From Rhizobium sp. (GTDB taxonomy: Bacteria > Pseudomonadota > Alphaproteobacteria > Rhizobiales > Rhizobiaceae), in the NCBI GenBank assembly GCA_019739215.1, contig JAHHDR010000003.1:1-43854 (forward strand): DNA of 43,854 bases, read 5' to 3'. The number at the start of each line of letters is the position of its first letter. Within the stretch, counting starts at the first letter, position 1. The notes beneath the pieces are model-generated. The model did not search any database. It was not told where the DNA came from and saw only the letters and a program-made list of their open reading frames with translations. Below are positions 14,410-23,427 of this stretch, in pieces. The translations under genes were made by a program, and so were the position numbers.

Positions 14410-15201
14410 TCAGGCACGCTTGTGGGCGGCGTCCGTCCGGGCCTTGAGATCGCGCAGGGTCGAGAGTTCGAGCTCGGTCGGCGGCGCTGTCTCCACGATC
14501 GAATCGGCATATTTCACCGGCCAGCCGCAGGTCTCCTGCACCTGCTCGCGGGTGACGCCCGGGTGGAGGGAGACAACCGTGAATTCCTTCGTCACCGGAT
14601 CCGGCTTCCAGATCGCCAGGTCGGTTATCAGAAGCGTGGGACCCTTGGTGGAGATGCCGAGGCGCTGGCGGTGATCTCCCCCCTCCCCGTGGCCGAAGGA
14701 GGTGAAGAAGTCGATCTTGTCCACCATGCCGCGCTTGGACTGAACCATGGTGATGTAGATCTCGCCGCAGGAGGTCGCGATCTCCGGCGCGCCGCCACCG
14801 CCGGGAAGACGTGTCCTGGGATGGTGGTAGTCGCCGATGACCGTGGTGTTGATATTGCCGAACCGGTCGAGTTGGGCGGCGCCGAGGAAGCCGATGGTGA
14901 TCGCGCCCGCCCTGCAGCCAGTAGCGGAACATCTCCGGCACCGACACCGTCGTCACCGCTGTTTCGCAGAGCTCGCCGTCGCCGATCGACAGCGGCAGCA
15001 CATCCGGCGCGGTTCCGATCGTGCCGCTCTCGTAGATCAGCGTGACGTCAGGGCGCGTGGGTCAGCCGCGCGACATTGCAGGCCGCCGATGGCGCCCCGA
15101 TGCCGACGAAACACACGTCGGTCGTTCGAGAGGGCGCGCGCGGCGGCGATGGTCATCATCTCCGTGGGCGTGAAGCTCCGTGCTGCTGTCTCGGCGCTCA
15201 T
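14410..15201 (-). CDS. catJ: CoA-transferase beta subunit, CatJ/PcaJ-like (frame interrupted)
   Basis: About 260 residues once the frame is repaired. Family segments: FVGIGAPSAACNVARL, LIYESGTIG with the catalytic glutamate that forms the CoA thioester, GELCETA, YWLQGGRITIGFLGAAQ, GGGGAPEIA, FGHGEGGDHR and SLHPGVTREQVQ. Closest remembered family is 3-oxoadipate CoA-transferase subunit B of the CatJ type. The frame breaks near 15112, 15052 and 14905, each fixed by one base with continuous homology, so sequence errors are likely. ATG 15201 overlaps the catI stop by 4 bases. Confidence 0.85.
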
Positions 15202-16056
15202 TTCGTCTTCCTCAGATCCTCGACGCGGCGGCCGAAGTCCTCTGTCGCTCGCCTCCATGACGTTGGTCTGCATCCATGCCTTGAACCGGTCGCGGTCGGC
15301 GGCGACATCGTCCCATTCGAGATAGGCGGCATTGTCGCGGTCGTAATAGCCATGGGCATAGGACGGATGCGATCCACCGGGGACGACGGAGATCGCGGAA
15401 ATCGTCCAGGAGGGCAGTATCGTGAGATTGGGGTGAAGGCCCGCGAAATCATCGACGACTTCCTCGACCGTCACCACCGCGCGTTTGGCGGCCAGCACCG
15501 CTTCCTTCTGGATGCCGACAATGCCTTCGACCAGAACGTCGCCCGCCTTGTTGGCCTTCTGCGCATGGATGAAGGTGACGTCGGGCCGCACCGCAGGCAC
15601 GGCGGCCAGCGTTTCACCGGTAAATGGGCAGGTCACGGACTTGATGTTCGGATTGACCGCCGCGAGACCGGCACCCCGATAGCCCCGGAAAATCGCGCAG
15701 GGCAGACCGGCGGCACCCGCCTCGTAGGCATTGGCCATGGCGGCATGGCTGTGCTCCTCGGTCTCGAGCGCATGCGGCCAGCCGTTCTCGACGGCATCGC
15801 GCATGCGCCGCAGCAGGCCGACGCCGGGATTGCCGGCATAGGAGAAGATCACCTTCCTGGCCATGCCCATGCCGATCATCTGGTCATAGATCAGGTCGGG
15901 CGTCATGCGGATCAGGGTCAGGTCGCGGAATCCCTGGCGGATCGCCTCATGGGCCGCTGCCGTGGGAATGAGATGCGTGAAGCCCTCGAAGGCGACAGTG
16001 TCGCTATTGTTGAGGTTCTCGCCGACCGCCTGCTTCAGCGGCAGGAATTTTGTCAA
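15198..16056 (-). CDS. catI: CoA-transferase alpha subunit, CatI/PcaI-like
   Basis: About 285 residues. Distinctive CatI-type segments: VAFEGFTHLIPTAAAHEAIR, LIRMTPDLIYDQMIG, GNPGVGLLRRMRDAVENGWP, ALETEEHSHAAMANAYEAGA, SVTCPFTGETLAAVPA, IHAQKANKAGD. Start is TTG 16056 with GGAGG 8 bases upstream; the ATG inside that ribosome site is out of frame. One inserted base near 15243 shifts the last 15 codons. With catJ it would convert 3-oxoadipate plus succinyl-CoA to 3-oxoadipyl-CoA; no thiolase or ring-cleavage gene is nearby, so the substrate could differ. Confidence 0.87.
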
Positions 16057-16075
16057 TGGTCCATCCTCCGTAGCT

Positions 16076-16100
16076 CAAATGTTCGTATTGCGAACATTTG
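16076..16100. promoter_or_regulatory. perfect 25-bp palindrome, probable IclR operator
   Basis: CAAATGTTCG, spacer TATTG, CGAACATTTG: 10-bp perfect arms in the divergent catI/iclR interval, 20 bp from the catI start and overlapping the -35 of the candidate iclR promoter. IclR proteins bind such dyads as dimers. Confidence 0.75.
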
Positions 16101-16116
16101 TTTTGTATGCGATACT
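16088..16116 (+). promoter_or_regulatory. candidate promoter of the IclR gene
   Basis: TTGCGA (16088-16093), 17-bp spacer, GATACT (16111-16116). The -35 falls within the palindrome, consistent with autoregulation. Confidence 0.45.
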
Positions 16117-16177
16117 ATTTGCCCAAGTCGGGATTTCTGTCAATCCTCGGCCGCAACTTCAATTGCCGGAGCAGGCC

Positions 16178-16945
16178 GTGGACACGGACCAGCGCGATAT
16201 CGTCGGCTCGCTCGGAAAGGGCCTGGCAGTGATGGAGATCCTCGCCGCACACCCTTCAGGCCTGACGCTGACCGAAATGGCCGCGCGGGCGGACATGACC
16301 CGCGCCGGCGCGCGGCGATTTCTGCTGACGCTGGTGGACGCGGGCTATGCGATCCAGGAGGACCGGCGCTTCCTGCTCTCGCCCCGCCTGCTGGCCGTGG
16401 CCCGAAACTGGCTGCAGGGTTCGTCGCTCTGGACCTATGCCGAGCCCTTCCTGCGCGACGTCGCCGCCCAGTTCAACGAATCGAGCTCCGCCGCGGTGCT
16501 TTCCGGCGAGGATATCGTCTATGTGGCACGCATTCCCGGCCGGCATATATTGAGCGTCGCGCTGCATATCGGCACAAGGCTGCCTGCCTGGTGCACCTCG
16601 ATGGGCCGGGTGCTGCTCTCGGACATGCCACCGGCAGACCTGCGGGCGTTCCTCGCCGCAGCACGGATCGTCGCCCATACTCCCAAGAGCCTCACCGATC
16701 CCATGGATCTCGAAGCCGAAATCAGCCAGGTTGCACGACAGGGTTACGCGATCATCGACGAGGAACTCGAAGTCGGATTGCGGTCGATCGCCGTGCCGGT
16801 CCGCGATCGGGCGCGCAAGGTCGTGGCGGCCATCAACATCTCGACGCAATCCTCGCGCTTCACGCCCGACCAAATGAGACGTCATATCCTGCCGTCGCTG
16901 CGGCAAGCGGCCCGTTCCATCGAGGATTACTTCGCGGTCCAATAG
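16178..16945 (+). CDS. IclR-family regulator (PcaR/CatR-like)
   Basis: 255 residues from GTG 16178, which has GGAG 7 bases before it and gives the usual family length; the frame is open upstream but that part lies over the promoter. Winged HTH at about 8-70 (SLGKGLAVMEILAAHPSGLT, LTEMAARADMTRAGARRFLL). The IclR effector domain follows (YAEPFLRDVAAQF, LHIGTRLPAWCTSMGRVLL, VARQGYAIIDEELEVGLRS). This resembles regulators of the beta-ketoadipate pathway. Divergence from catIJ with a shared palindrome makes catIJ the likely target. Confidence 0.88.
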   Translation: MDTDQRDIVGSLGKGLAVMEILAAHPSGLTLTEMAARADMTRAGARRFLLTLVDAGYAIQEDRRFLLSPRLLAVARNWLQGSSLWTYAEPFLRDVAAQFNESSSAAVLSGEDIVYVARIPGRHILSVALHIGTRLPAWCTSMGRVLLSDMPPADLRAFLAAARIVAHTPKSLTDPMDLEAEISQVARQGYAIIDEELEVGLRSIAVPVRDRARKVVAAINISTQSSRFTPDQMRRHILPSLRQAARSIEDYFAVQ

Positions 16946-17125
16946 CGCTGGACCCTCGCCGCGAGATTGCGAGACACACGCATGTGCAGCGGCACCGGAA
17001 ATACATGCGCGCCTTTGACAAATCAGCGAAAATAGGACCTTCTGTCACCATGCTCGCGGCGGAGCAGGTTGGCCTAGCGATGGCTTTGCGGAAAGCGCGT
17101 TGCCCCGGGGAAAGTTGGTGGCCAG

Positions 17126-18778
17126 ATGAAGAAGCGTCTCTTTGCAGTGGCACTCGCTGCGCTAATCCCTGCAACGGGCATGCTGATCTACAACGAGGTC
17201 TGGTACCGCGCCCAGCGCAATGCCGAGATCCATGGCCAGGCACTGGCGGCTTCGCGCCAGGTTGCCTCGGAGGTTGACCGGATCTTCGAGGGCATACGGA
17301 GCCTGCTGACCGCGACCTCCGTCATCCCTTCCGTCACGGGGGACGAAACCCTGCGATGCAACTCCGTGCTGGCGGAAGTCGCGAGCGCCGTGCCCTCCAT
17401 CGGCACGATCTCGATGGTTGCGCCGGACGGGACCGTGCTGTGCTCGAGCATGCCGGAGCGCAACGGCATCAACATTGCCGACCGGCCGTATTTCCAGCAG
17501 GCGATCGAAAGCGACAGATTGGTCATCGGCGGCTTCACCAAGGGGCGCGTGTCGGATATCGACGTGCTGCCCACCGCGAAATCCGTCCGGCGCGGCGGCG
17601 TGCTTCGCGGCGTGCTTGTCACCGGGCTGAGGCTCAGCTGGTTCCAGGCGCGGCTGCAGGAGCGCGGCACGCTGCCCGGCGGCTTCATCTCCATTGCCGA
17701 TGCCGACGGGATCGTCGTCGTGCGGACGCCACCGGTGCCGGGCGTGGTGGGAACCAAGATATCGGAGCAATTCCTGCCCCTGCTGCATGCGCCATCGCCC
17801 GGCACCTTGGAGGCCGAGAGTCGCGATGGCGTGCTGCGTGTCATCGGCTACCAACCGGTTTCCGCCGACAGCCCGCTCTACATCGCAGCCGGGTTCTCGA
17901 AGACAGCTGCGTTCGAGCCGGTGAACCGCGGCACGATGACCGCCGCGCTGCTGATCCTGCTGAGCGGCATGATCGCGGCGGCGGCGGCGATCTTCATCGG
18001 CAACCGGTTCATCGCACGACCGATCCACGACGTGGTCACCGTCATCGGCCGCTGGTCCGGCGGCGACCTGACTGCGCGCACCGGCATGCACGGCCGCCAC
18101 GGCGATATCGGCGAAGTGGGCGCGGCCGTCGATGCGCTTCTGGACGAACTCGCCCGCCGCCGCGCGGAGGCGGAGGCGGCCGAGGCCACGCGTGCGTTCC
18201 TGACCCGCGAATTGTCCCACCGGGTCAAGAACACGCTTTCGGTGGTCCAGGCAATCGCGCGCCAGACATTCGGCAAGATCGTGCCGCAACAGGCGCTCGA
18301 CACCTATTCGCTGCGGGTCCGCGCGCTCGCCGGCGCCTATGACACGCTGCTGGCAGACGAATGGCAAAGCGCCGAGATGCATGACGTCGTGGAACGCGCG
18401 ATTGCGCCGCATCACGAACCTGGCGACAACCGGTTCCGCGTCGACGGCCCGGACGTGGTGCTGCCGCCGAAGGCCGTGGTCGCGGTTTCGCTGATCCTGC
18501 ATGAACTGGCGACCAATGCCGCAAAATACGGCGCGCTCAGCAACCACCTCGGACATGTCGAGATCGGCTGGAGCAAGGACGACGACCGCGTACACCTTTG
18601 CTGGGGCGAACATGACGGCCCGCCGGTGGCGGTGCCGGAGCGCGAAGGATTCGGCACCAAGGTCGTGTCTCGCGCCTTCGCCGCAGAGGCGAAGCCGGAG
18701 GTGAGGTTCGATTATCGCCCCGAGGGCCTGCGCTTCGACATCGCCTTCACGCCCGCATCACACGATACCGCCGCCTGA
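17126..18778 (+). CDS. membrane sensor histidine kinase, HWE/HisKA_2 class
   Basis: 550 residues. TM1 at about 5-22; periplasmic double-Cache-like domain 30-265 (NIADRPYFQQAIES is a typical Cache segment); TM2 about 272-293; HAMP 297-350. The kinase core is of HWE type: H365 in LSHRVKNTLSVVQAIARQ, N-box LHELATNAAKYGALS (E460, N464), and WGE (W493, E495) followed by GPPVAVPEREGFGTKVV. No receiver is fused and no response regulator is adjacent. HWE kinases often serve PhyR-type stress signalling in this group; the REC-sigma2 protein at 9721 is a candidate partner by inference only. The last 21 bp overlap the convergent rhaI 3' end. Confidence 0.93.
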   Translation: MKKRLFAVALAALIPATGMLIYNEVWYRAQRNAEIHGQALAASRQVASEVDRIFEGIRSLLTATSVIPSVTGDETLRCNSVLAEVASAVPSIGTISMVAPDGTVLCSSMPERNGINIADRPYFQQAIESDRLVIGGFTKGRVSDIDVLPTAKSVRRGGVLRGVLVTGLRLSWFQARLQERGTLPGGFISIADADGIVVVRTPPVPGVVGTKISEQFLPLLHAPSPGTLEAESRDGVLRVIGYQPVSADSPLYIAAGFSKTAAFEPVNRGTMTAALLILLSGMIAAAAAIFIGNRFIARPIHDVVTVIGRWSGGDLTARTGMHGRHGDIGEVGAAVDALLDELARRRAEAEAAEATRAFLTRELSHRVKNTLSVVQAIARQTFGKIVPQQALDTYSLRVRALAGAYDTLLADEWQSAEMHDVVERAIAPHHEPGDNRFRVDGPDVVLPPKAVVAVSLILHELATNAAKYGALSNHLGHVEIGWSKDDDRVHLCWGEHDGPPVAVPEREGFGTKVVSRAFAAEAKPEVRFDYRPEGLRFDIAFTPASHDTAA

Positions 18779-20047
18779 CCCGGTCACGGCCGGTCGCTTG
18801 TCGGACACCTTGCCGCGATAGCCCGACGCCCGGTAGGCCGCGACAGGGTGGATCGCGCCGCCCTTCTCCAGCCGCGCCATGGCCAGGATCGGCTCGACAT
18901 CGGTGCGGAACGCCTGCTTCAGGGTCTCGTAGGCCAACAGCGCGTCGTTGCCGACCTGATGCGCATCGAGCGCCTTGCGGTCGACGATCAGCGCCTGCGC
19001 ATAGGCCCGGCAGACTTCCATCGCCGAGGTCATAAGACTTTCAATCGGGTCGGTGACATTGTGCGACTGGTCGAGCATGTGGGCGGGGTTGAAACCCTCG
19101 GCATTCGAGAGTTCGGCGTCAGCCAGTTCGTTGAACACCAGGAACAGGCGGTAAGGGTCGATCGAGCCGGTATCGAGGTCGTCGTCGCCATATTTCGAAT
19201 CGTTGAAATGGAAGCCACCCAGCTTCTTGAACTGGATCAATCGCGAGACGATCATCTCGATATTGACGTTCGGCGCATGGTGGCCGAGGTCGACGAGGCA
19301 ATAGGCCTTCGGGCCGAGTTCCTGCGCGATCAGGTAGTTCGAGCCCCAGTCCTGCACCACCGTCGAATAGAAGGCCGGCTCGTACATCTTGTGCTCGGTG
19401 AAGATGCGCCAGTCGTCGGGGAGTTCCTTGTAGACCACCTTCATCGCCTCGAGATAGCGCTCGAAGGCGCGGGCGAAATGCGCCTGGCCCGGGAAATTCG
19501 AACCGTCGCCGATCCAGACCGTCAGCGCTTTCGAGCCGAGCTGCTTGCCGATCTCGATACATTCGATGTTGTGATCCACCGCCTGCCGCCGCGTGGCCCC
19601 ATCGGCATGGCTGAGCGAGCCGTAGCGATAGGACAGCCGCTGCTGTGGCTGGTCCTGGAACGTGTTGGAATTCATCGCATCGAAGCCGAGGCCGAGATCG
19701 TCGCCCTTCTGCTTGAGTTCCGAGATATCGGCGACCTTGTCCCAGGGGATGTGCAACGAGACGGTGGGCGTCGCCCGCGTGAGTTCGTTGATGACGGAGC
19801 AATCCTCCATCTTGTCGAAGATATGCCGCGGCTCGCCGGTACCAGGGAAACGGGCAAAGCGCGTGCCGCCAGTGCCCACGCCCCAGGAGGGCACAGCCAC
19901 GCCATAGGCCGCGACCTTGGTCTTCACCCATTCGATATCGACGCCACGCCGGGCGAGGACCTCGCCGAGATGGGCATAGTCGGATTTCAGCGCCGCGAGC
20001 GCCTTGTCGTTGGTGGCATCGATGATGGATTTTTCGATCATTGGCAT
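18758..20047 (-). CDS. rhaI: L-rhamnose isomerase (rhizobial RhaI type)
   Basis: 429 residues; converts L-rhamnose to L-rhamnulose. It is the TIM-barrel type related to Pseudomonas stutzeri L-RhI rather than E. coli RhaA. Metal and substrate segments: FTEHKMYEPAFYST, LVDLGHHAPNVNIEM, GGFHFNDSKYGDDDLDTGSI. ATG 20047 follows GGAGG. Second gene of a minus-strand rhaD-rhaI unit; a RIME-like repeat fills the gap. Its 3' end overlaps the end of the kinase gene, so convergent transcription meets here. Confidence 0.95.
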   Translation of the reverse strand: MPMIEKSIIDATNDKALAALKSDYAHLGEVLARRGVDIEWVKTKVAAYGVAVPSWGVGTGGTRFARFPGTGEPRHIFDKMEDCSVINELTRATPTVSLHIPWDKVADISELKQKGDDLGLGFDAMNSNTFQDQPQQRLSYRYGSLSHADGATRRQAVDHNIECIEIGKQLGSKALTVWIGDGSNFPGQAHFARAFERYLEAMKVVYKELPDDWRIFTEHKMYEPAFYSTVVQDWGSNYLIAQELGPKAYCLVDLGHHAPNVNIEMIVSRLIQFKKLGGFHFNDSKYGDDDLDTGSIDPYRLFLVFNELADAELSNAEGFNPAHMLDQSHNVTDPIESLMTSAMEVCRAYAQALIVDRKALDAHQVGNDALLAYETLKQAFRTDVEPILAMARLEKGGAIHPVAAYRASGYRGKVSDKRPAVTGSGGGIV

Positions 20048-20088
20048 AAAAATTCCTCCCCCAATTCCTCTTCTTGGCGTTGTGTTGG

Positions 20089-20250
20089 AACCCCTCATCC
20101 GGTCCTTCAGACCACCTTCTCCCCAAGGGGAGAAGGGAAGTGCCCAACCTCTGCACTCAACTCTTCGCGACGGCTGCTCTTGGCGCGGCTGTGCCCCACA
20201 TTTCCCTTCTCCCCTTGGGGAGAAGGTGGCCGAAGGCCGGATGAGGGGTT
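20089..20250. repeat. RIME-like palindromic intergenic element
   Basis: Large inverted repeat: left end AACCCCTCATCCGG ... ACCTTCTCCCC with AAGGGGAGAAGG, right end CCTTCTCCCCTTGGGGAGAA, then GGTGGCCGAAGGCCGGATGAGGGGTT. This is the pattern of Rhizobium intergenic mosaic elements. It lies between rhaD and rhaI and can fold on either strand. Confidence 0.85.
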
Positions 20251-20267
20251 CTCACGCCATCCCCACC

Positions 20268-22379
20268 CTACCGCGTAAACGCCTGCACATTCCCGGCATC
20301 GACATTGATGATATTGCCCGTCGACTTGGCCGACAGCTCGGAGGCGAAGAAGTAGATTGCCTCGGCAATATCCTCGGGGAAGACCGACCGCTTCAGCATC
20401 GAGCGCTGGCGGTACATTTCCTCAAGGCCATCCTTGTCGGTCTGATAGGTCGAGGCGCGCTGGGTCAGCCATTCGCCCGACCAGATCTTGGAGCCGCGCA
20501 GGACCGCGTCCGGGTTGACCACGTTGACGCGGATGCCTTCGGAGGCGCCTTCGAGCGCCAGGCACCGGGCGAGATGGATTTCCGAGGCCTTGGCGGTGCA
20601 ATAGGCAGCCGCATTCGGCGAGGCGGCGAGGCCGTTCTTGGAGGCGACGAAAACGACGGAGCCGCCGGTCTTCTGCCGCTTCAAGAGTTTGAAGGCCTCG
20701 CGGGAGACAAGGAAATAGCCGGTCGACAGGATGGCCATATTCTTGTTCCAGAGCTCCAGCGTCGTCTCCTCGATCGGCGCGGACGACGCGATGCCGGCAT
20801 TGGAGACGACAATATCGACGCCGCCGAACTCAACGGCGATCCTTGCATAGGCGTCCGCCACGGCCGTCTCGTCCGTCACATTCATCTCGACGGTGCGCAC
20901 AGCGTCGCCGGTGAACCGCGTGGCGAGCCCGTCGGCGGTGTCCTTGAGCGCTGCCGCATCGATATCGGCGAGCATGACGCAGGCGCCTTCGGTCAGCAGT
21001 CGCGCGGCGGTGGCCGCCCCGATGCCGCCGGCCCCGCCGGTAACGATCGCCACCTTGCCGGCCAGCGATTTCGGCTTGGGCATGCGTTGCAGCTTTGCTT
21101 CTTCCAGCAACCAGTATTCGATGTCGAAGGCTTCCTGTTCGGGCAGTCCCATATAGGTCGAGACCGAGGACGAGCCGCGCATCACGTTGATAGCGTTGAC
21201 ATAGAATTCGCCGGAGATGCGGGCGGTGGCCTTGTCCTTGGCGAAGGTGATCATGCCGACGCCGGGTACCAGATAGACCACCGCGTTCGGATCGCGGATC
21301 GCTGGCGAATTGTCGTGCCTGCAGCGGTTGTAATAGGCCTTGTAGCCCTCGCGATACTCGGCGATCGCGCCGTCGAGCCCGGCAAGCGTGGCTTCGATAT
21401 TCGGATCGGACGGATCGAAATCCACCACCAGAGGACGGATCTTGGTGCGGAGGAAGTGATCGGGGCAAGAGGTTCCGAGCGCAGCGAGTGCGGTCAAGTC
21501 CTGGGAGGATACGAATTCCAGCACCGCCGCGCTGTCGTCGAAATGGCCGACCTTGGCTTCAGACGCCGAGATCATGCCGCGAATGACCGGCATCAGCGCG
21601 GCCGCCACCTCGCGGCGCTGGTCTTCCAGTAGGACCGGGAACTTGGGGCCGCCGAACACCGGGCCCGACATCTTCCCTTCAAGCCAGGCGATTGCCTTGT
21701 TGATGATCTCGATCGTAGTGAGGTAGCTCTCCTCGGCGGTATCACCCCAGGTGAACAGGCCGTGGCTCTCGAGCACCACGCCGCGTGCCGTTGGGTTTTC
21801 CTCGCAGAATTTTCCGAGCCACAGGCCCAACTCGAAACCCGGCCGCTTCCACGGCAGCCAGCCGATCTCGCCGCCGAAAATCTCCTCGGTCAATTCCTTC
21901 GAATTCATCGAGGCCGCAATGGCGATGATCGCATCGGGATGCATGTGGTCGACGTGGACGCGCGGCACATAGGCATGCAGCGGCGTATCGATCGAGGCGG
22001 CGCGCGGATTGAGATTGAAGGTGCAATGCGGAAGATAATCCACCATCTCGTCTTCGAATTCGACGCCGCGATAGATGGTCTTCAGCGCCCGGAGCTTGTC
22101 TATGTAGAGCGTGGCGAAGCCATCGCGCTTGATCGTGCCGACATCGCCGCCGGAGCCCTTGACCCACATGATCTCGACGGTTTCACCGCTCAGCGGGTCT
22201 ATCTCCATCACTTTTGCGGATGTGTTGCCGCCACCATAATTGGTGATGCGCTTGTCGGAGCCCAGAAGGTTGGAGCGATAGATCAGCCGCTCCGGCTCGC
22301 TCATGCCGGCGGCCTTTTCGCGGTCCCACAAATTGGCAAGACGGTTTGCTGGGCGCGCGTCGCCGCGGTGCTCGGTCAT
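20268..22379 (-). CDS. rhaD: bifunctional rhamnulose-1-phosphate aldolase / short-chain dehydrogenase
   Basis: 703 residues. N-terminal class II aldolase domain (about 20-400): NYGGGNTSAK, the zinc site HVDHMHPDA, and LESHGLFTWGD. C-terminal SDR domain (about 440-700): TGGAGGIGAATAA nucleotide loop, VSNAGIAS, VASKNG and the catalytic Y-x3-K in AAYCTAKASE. It would split rhamnulose-1-phosphate to dihydroxyacetone phosphate and L-lactaldehyde, and oxidise the aldehyde. ATG 22379 has GGAGGAG before it. Divergent from rhaR. Confidence 0.96.
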   Translation of the reverse strand: MTEHRGDARPANRLANLWDREKAAGMSEPERLIYRSNLLGSDKRITNYGGGNTSAKVMEIDPLSGETVEIMWVKGSGGDVGTIKRDGFATLYIDKLRALKTIYRGVEFEDEMVDYLPHCTFNLNPRAASIDTPLHAYVPRVHVDHMHPDAIIAIAASMNSKELTEEIFGGEIGWLPWKRPGFELGLWLGKFCEENPTARGVVLESHGLFTWGDTAEESYLTTIEIINKAIAWLEGKMSGPVFGGPKFPVLLEDQRREVAAALMPVIRGMISASEAKVGHFDDSAAVLEFVSSQDLTALAALGTSCPDHFLRTKIRPLVVDFDPSDPNIEATLAGLDGAIAEYREGYKAYYNRCRHDNSPAIRDPNAVVYLVPGVGMITFAKDKATARISGEFYVNAINVMRGSSSVSTYMGLPEQEAFDIEYWLLEEAKLQRMPKPKSLAGKVAIVTGGAGGIGAATAARLLTEGACVMLADIDAAALKDTADGLATRFTGDAVRTVEMNVTDETAVADAYARIAVEFGGVDIVVSNAGIASSAPIEETTLELWNKNMAILSTGYFLVSREAFKLLKRQKTGGSVVFVASKNGLAASPNAAAYCTAKASEIHLARCLALEGASEGIRVNVVNPDAVLRGSKIWSGEWLTQRASTYQTDKDGLEEMYRQRSMLKRSVFPEDIAEAIYFFASELSAKSTGNIINVDAGNVQAFTR

Positions 22380-22462
22380 GGCAGTCTCCTCCCGAAACGA
22401 TTGGCCGCGTCCAGGAACGCGGTTAAGCTTTGGCCGATCAAATCTCACGACTTCAGGCCGGA

Positions 22463-22535
22463 TGTCAATCATAAACGATCAAATTCAGTCATATTGCAAC
22501 GCACAATCAAATATTTTGACCTATTATGATTGACA
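22463..22535. promoter_or_regulatory. probable RhaR operator region (paired 12-bp inverted repeats)
   Basis: TGTCAATCATAA (22463-22474) and its exact reverse complement TTATGATTGACA (22524-22535), 49 bp apart, in the divergent rhaD/rhaR interval. The AT-rich spacer holds further ATCAAAT copies and TTGCAA. The geometry suits two regulator dimers covering both promoters. Confidence 0.65.
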
Positions 22536-22576
22536 CTGCGCGAAATTGATGGAAGCATTAACACATGGGAGGAACC

Positions 22577-23386
22577 ATGCACGAGAAAGAGCGCCACAGG
22601 ATCATCGTATCCGCGGTCCAGGAGAAGCCGGTCGTCACCGTCACCGAACTGGTGGATCTGACCGATAGCTCCGAGGCCACGATCCGGCGCGACATCGCGG
22701 CCCTGCATGTCCAGAAGAAACTTCGCCGCGTGCGTGGCGGCGCCGAGGCGCTTCATCCGCCGCAATTCGTCGGTCTGGCCGGGCGGCCGTTTTCGGTCAG
22801 CGAAACGATCAATTCCCGCCAGAAGCAGATCATTGCCCGCGAAGCCGTGGCGCTGTGCAGCGACGGCGACGCGATCATCATCAATGGCGGCACAACGACC
22901 TTCCAGATGGTGCATTTCCTGGTGAATCGCCGCATGCAGGTGTTCACCAATTCGTTTCCGATCGCCGAGCACCTGGTCAAGCATTCCAAGAACACGGTGA
23001 TGGTCTCGGGCGGGGTGATCTATCGCGAGCAGAGCGTCATCCTCTCGCCCTTCGACAATGACGTGACGCGCAATTTCTATGCGCATCGCATGTTCATGGG
23101 CGCCTCGGGCCTTGGCCCGCTCGGCCTGATGGAAACCGACCCGCTGCTGATCCAGGCCGAGCAGAAGCTCATCGACCAGGCTGACGACCTGATCGTGCTG
23201 GTCGACTCGTCGAAATTCAACAAGCGTTCCAGCCTCATCCTGTGTGGACTGAAGCGGATCGCCACCGTCATCACAGATTCCGGCATCGAGGACAGACACG
23301 CCGCGATGCTCGAAGCCGCCGGCGTCAAACTCGTCGTCGCCGGCAATGCAGAAACGATTGTCGAGAAAACCACGGCCAGTTCCTGA
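22577..23386 (+). CDS. rhaR: DeoR-family regulator of rhamnose catabolism
   Basis: 269 residues. N-terminal HTH (about 5-60): RHRIIVSAVQEKPVVTVTEL, SSEATIRRDIAALH, LRRVRGGAEAL, the classic DeoR signature. C-terminal sugar-phosphate-sensing domain with INGGTTTFQMVHFL and MGASGLGPLGLMETDP. ATG 22577 is chosen over ATG 22565 because the ribosome site GGAGG lies between them. It heads rhaRSTPQK as in Rhizobium leguminosarum, where RhaR is described as a negative regulator; the effector is likely a phosphorylated pathway intermediate. Confidence 0.93.
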   Translation: MHEKERHRIIVSAVQEKPVVTVTELVDLTDSSEATIRRDIAALHVQKKLRRVRGGAEALHPPQFVGLAGRPFSVSETINSRQKQIIAREAVALCSDGDAIIINGGTTTFQMVHFLVNRRMQVFTNSFPIAEHLVKHSKNTVMVSGGVIYREQSVILSPFDNDVTRNFYAHRMFMGASGLGPLGLMETDPLLIQAEQKLIDQADDLIVLVDSSKFNKRSSLILCGLKRIATVITDSGIEDRHAAMLEAAGVKLVVAGNAETIVEKTTASS

Positions 23387-23427
23387 GGAGGGAACACCGG
23401 GGATCAGTCAAACCCAGGGAGGATTAA

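Noticed and set aside
15076..17277. 733-codon open frame on plus across catI, catJ and the IclR gene
   Set aside because: It is antisense to catIJ and out of frame with the IclR gene; composition is a high-GC shadow without domains.
20089..20250. Insertion sequence or transposon remnant
   Set aside because: No transposase frame or target duplication; the paired CCTTCTCCCC/GGGGAGAAGG arms fit a RIME-type intergenic repeat.
20004..21632. 542-codon plus-strand frame opposite rhaD
   Set aside because: Runs through the RIME repeat and antisense to a clear aldolase-dehydrogenase.
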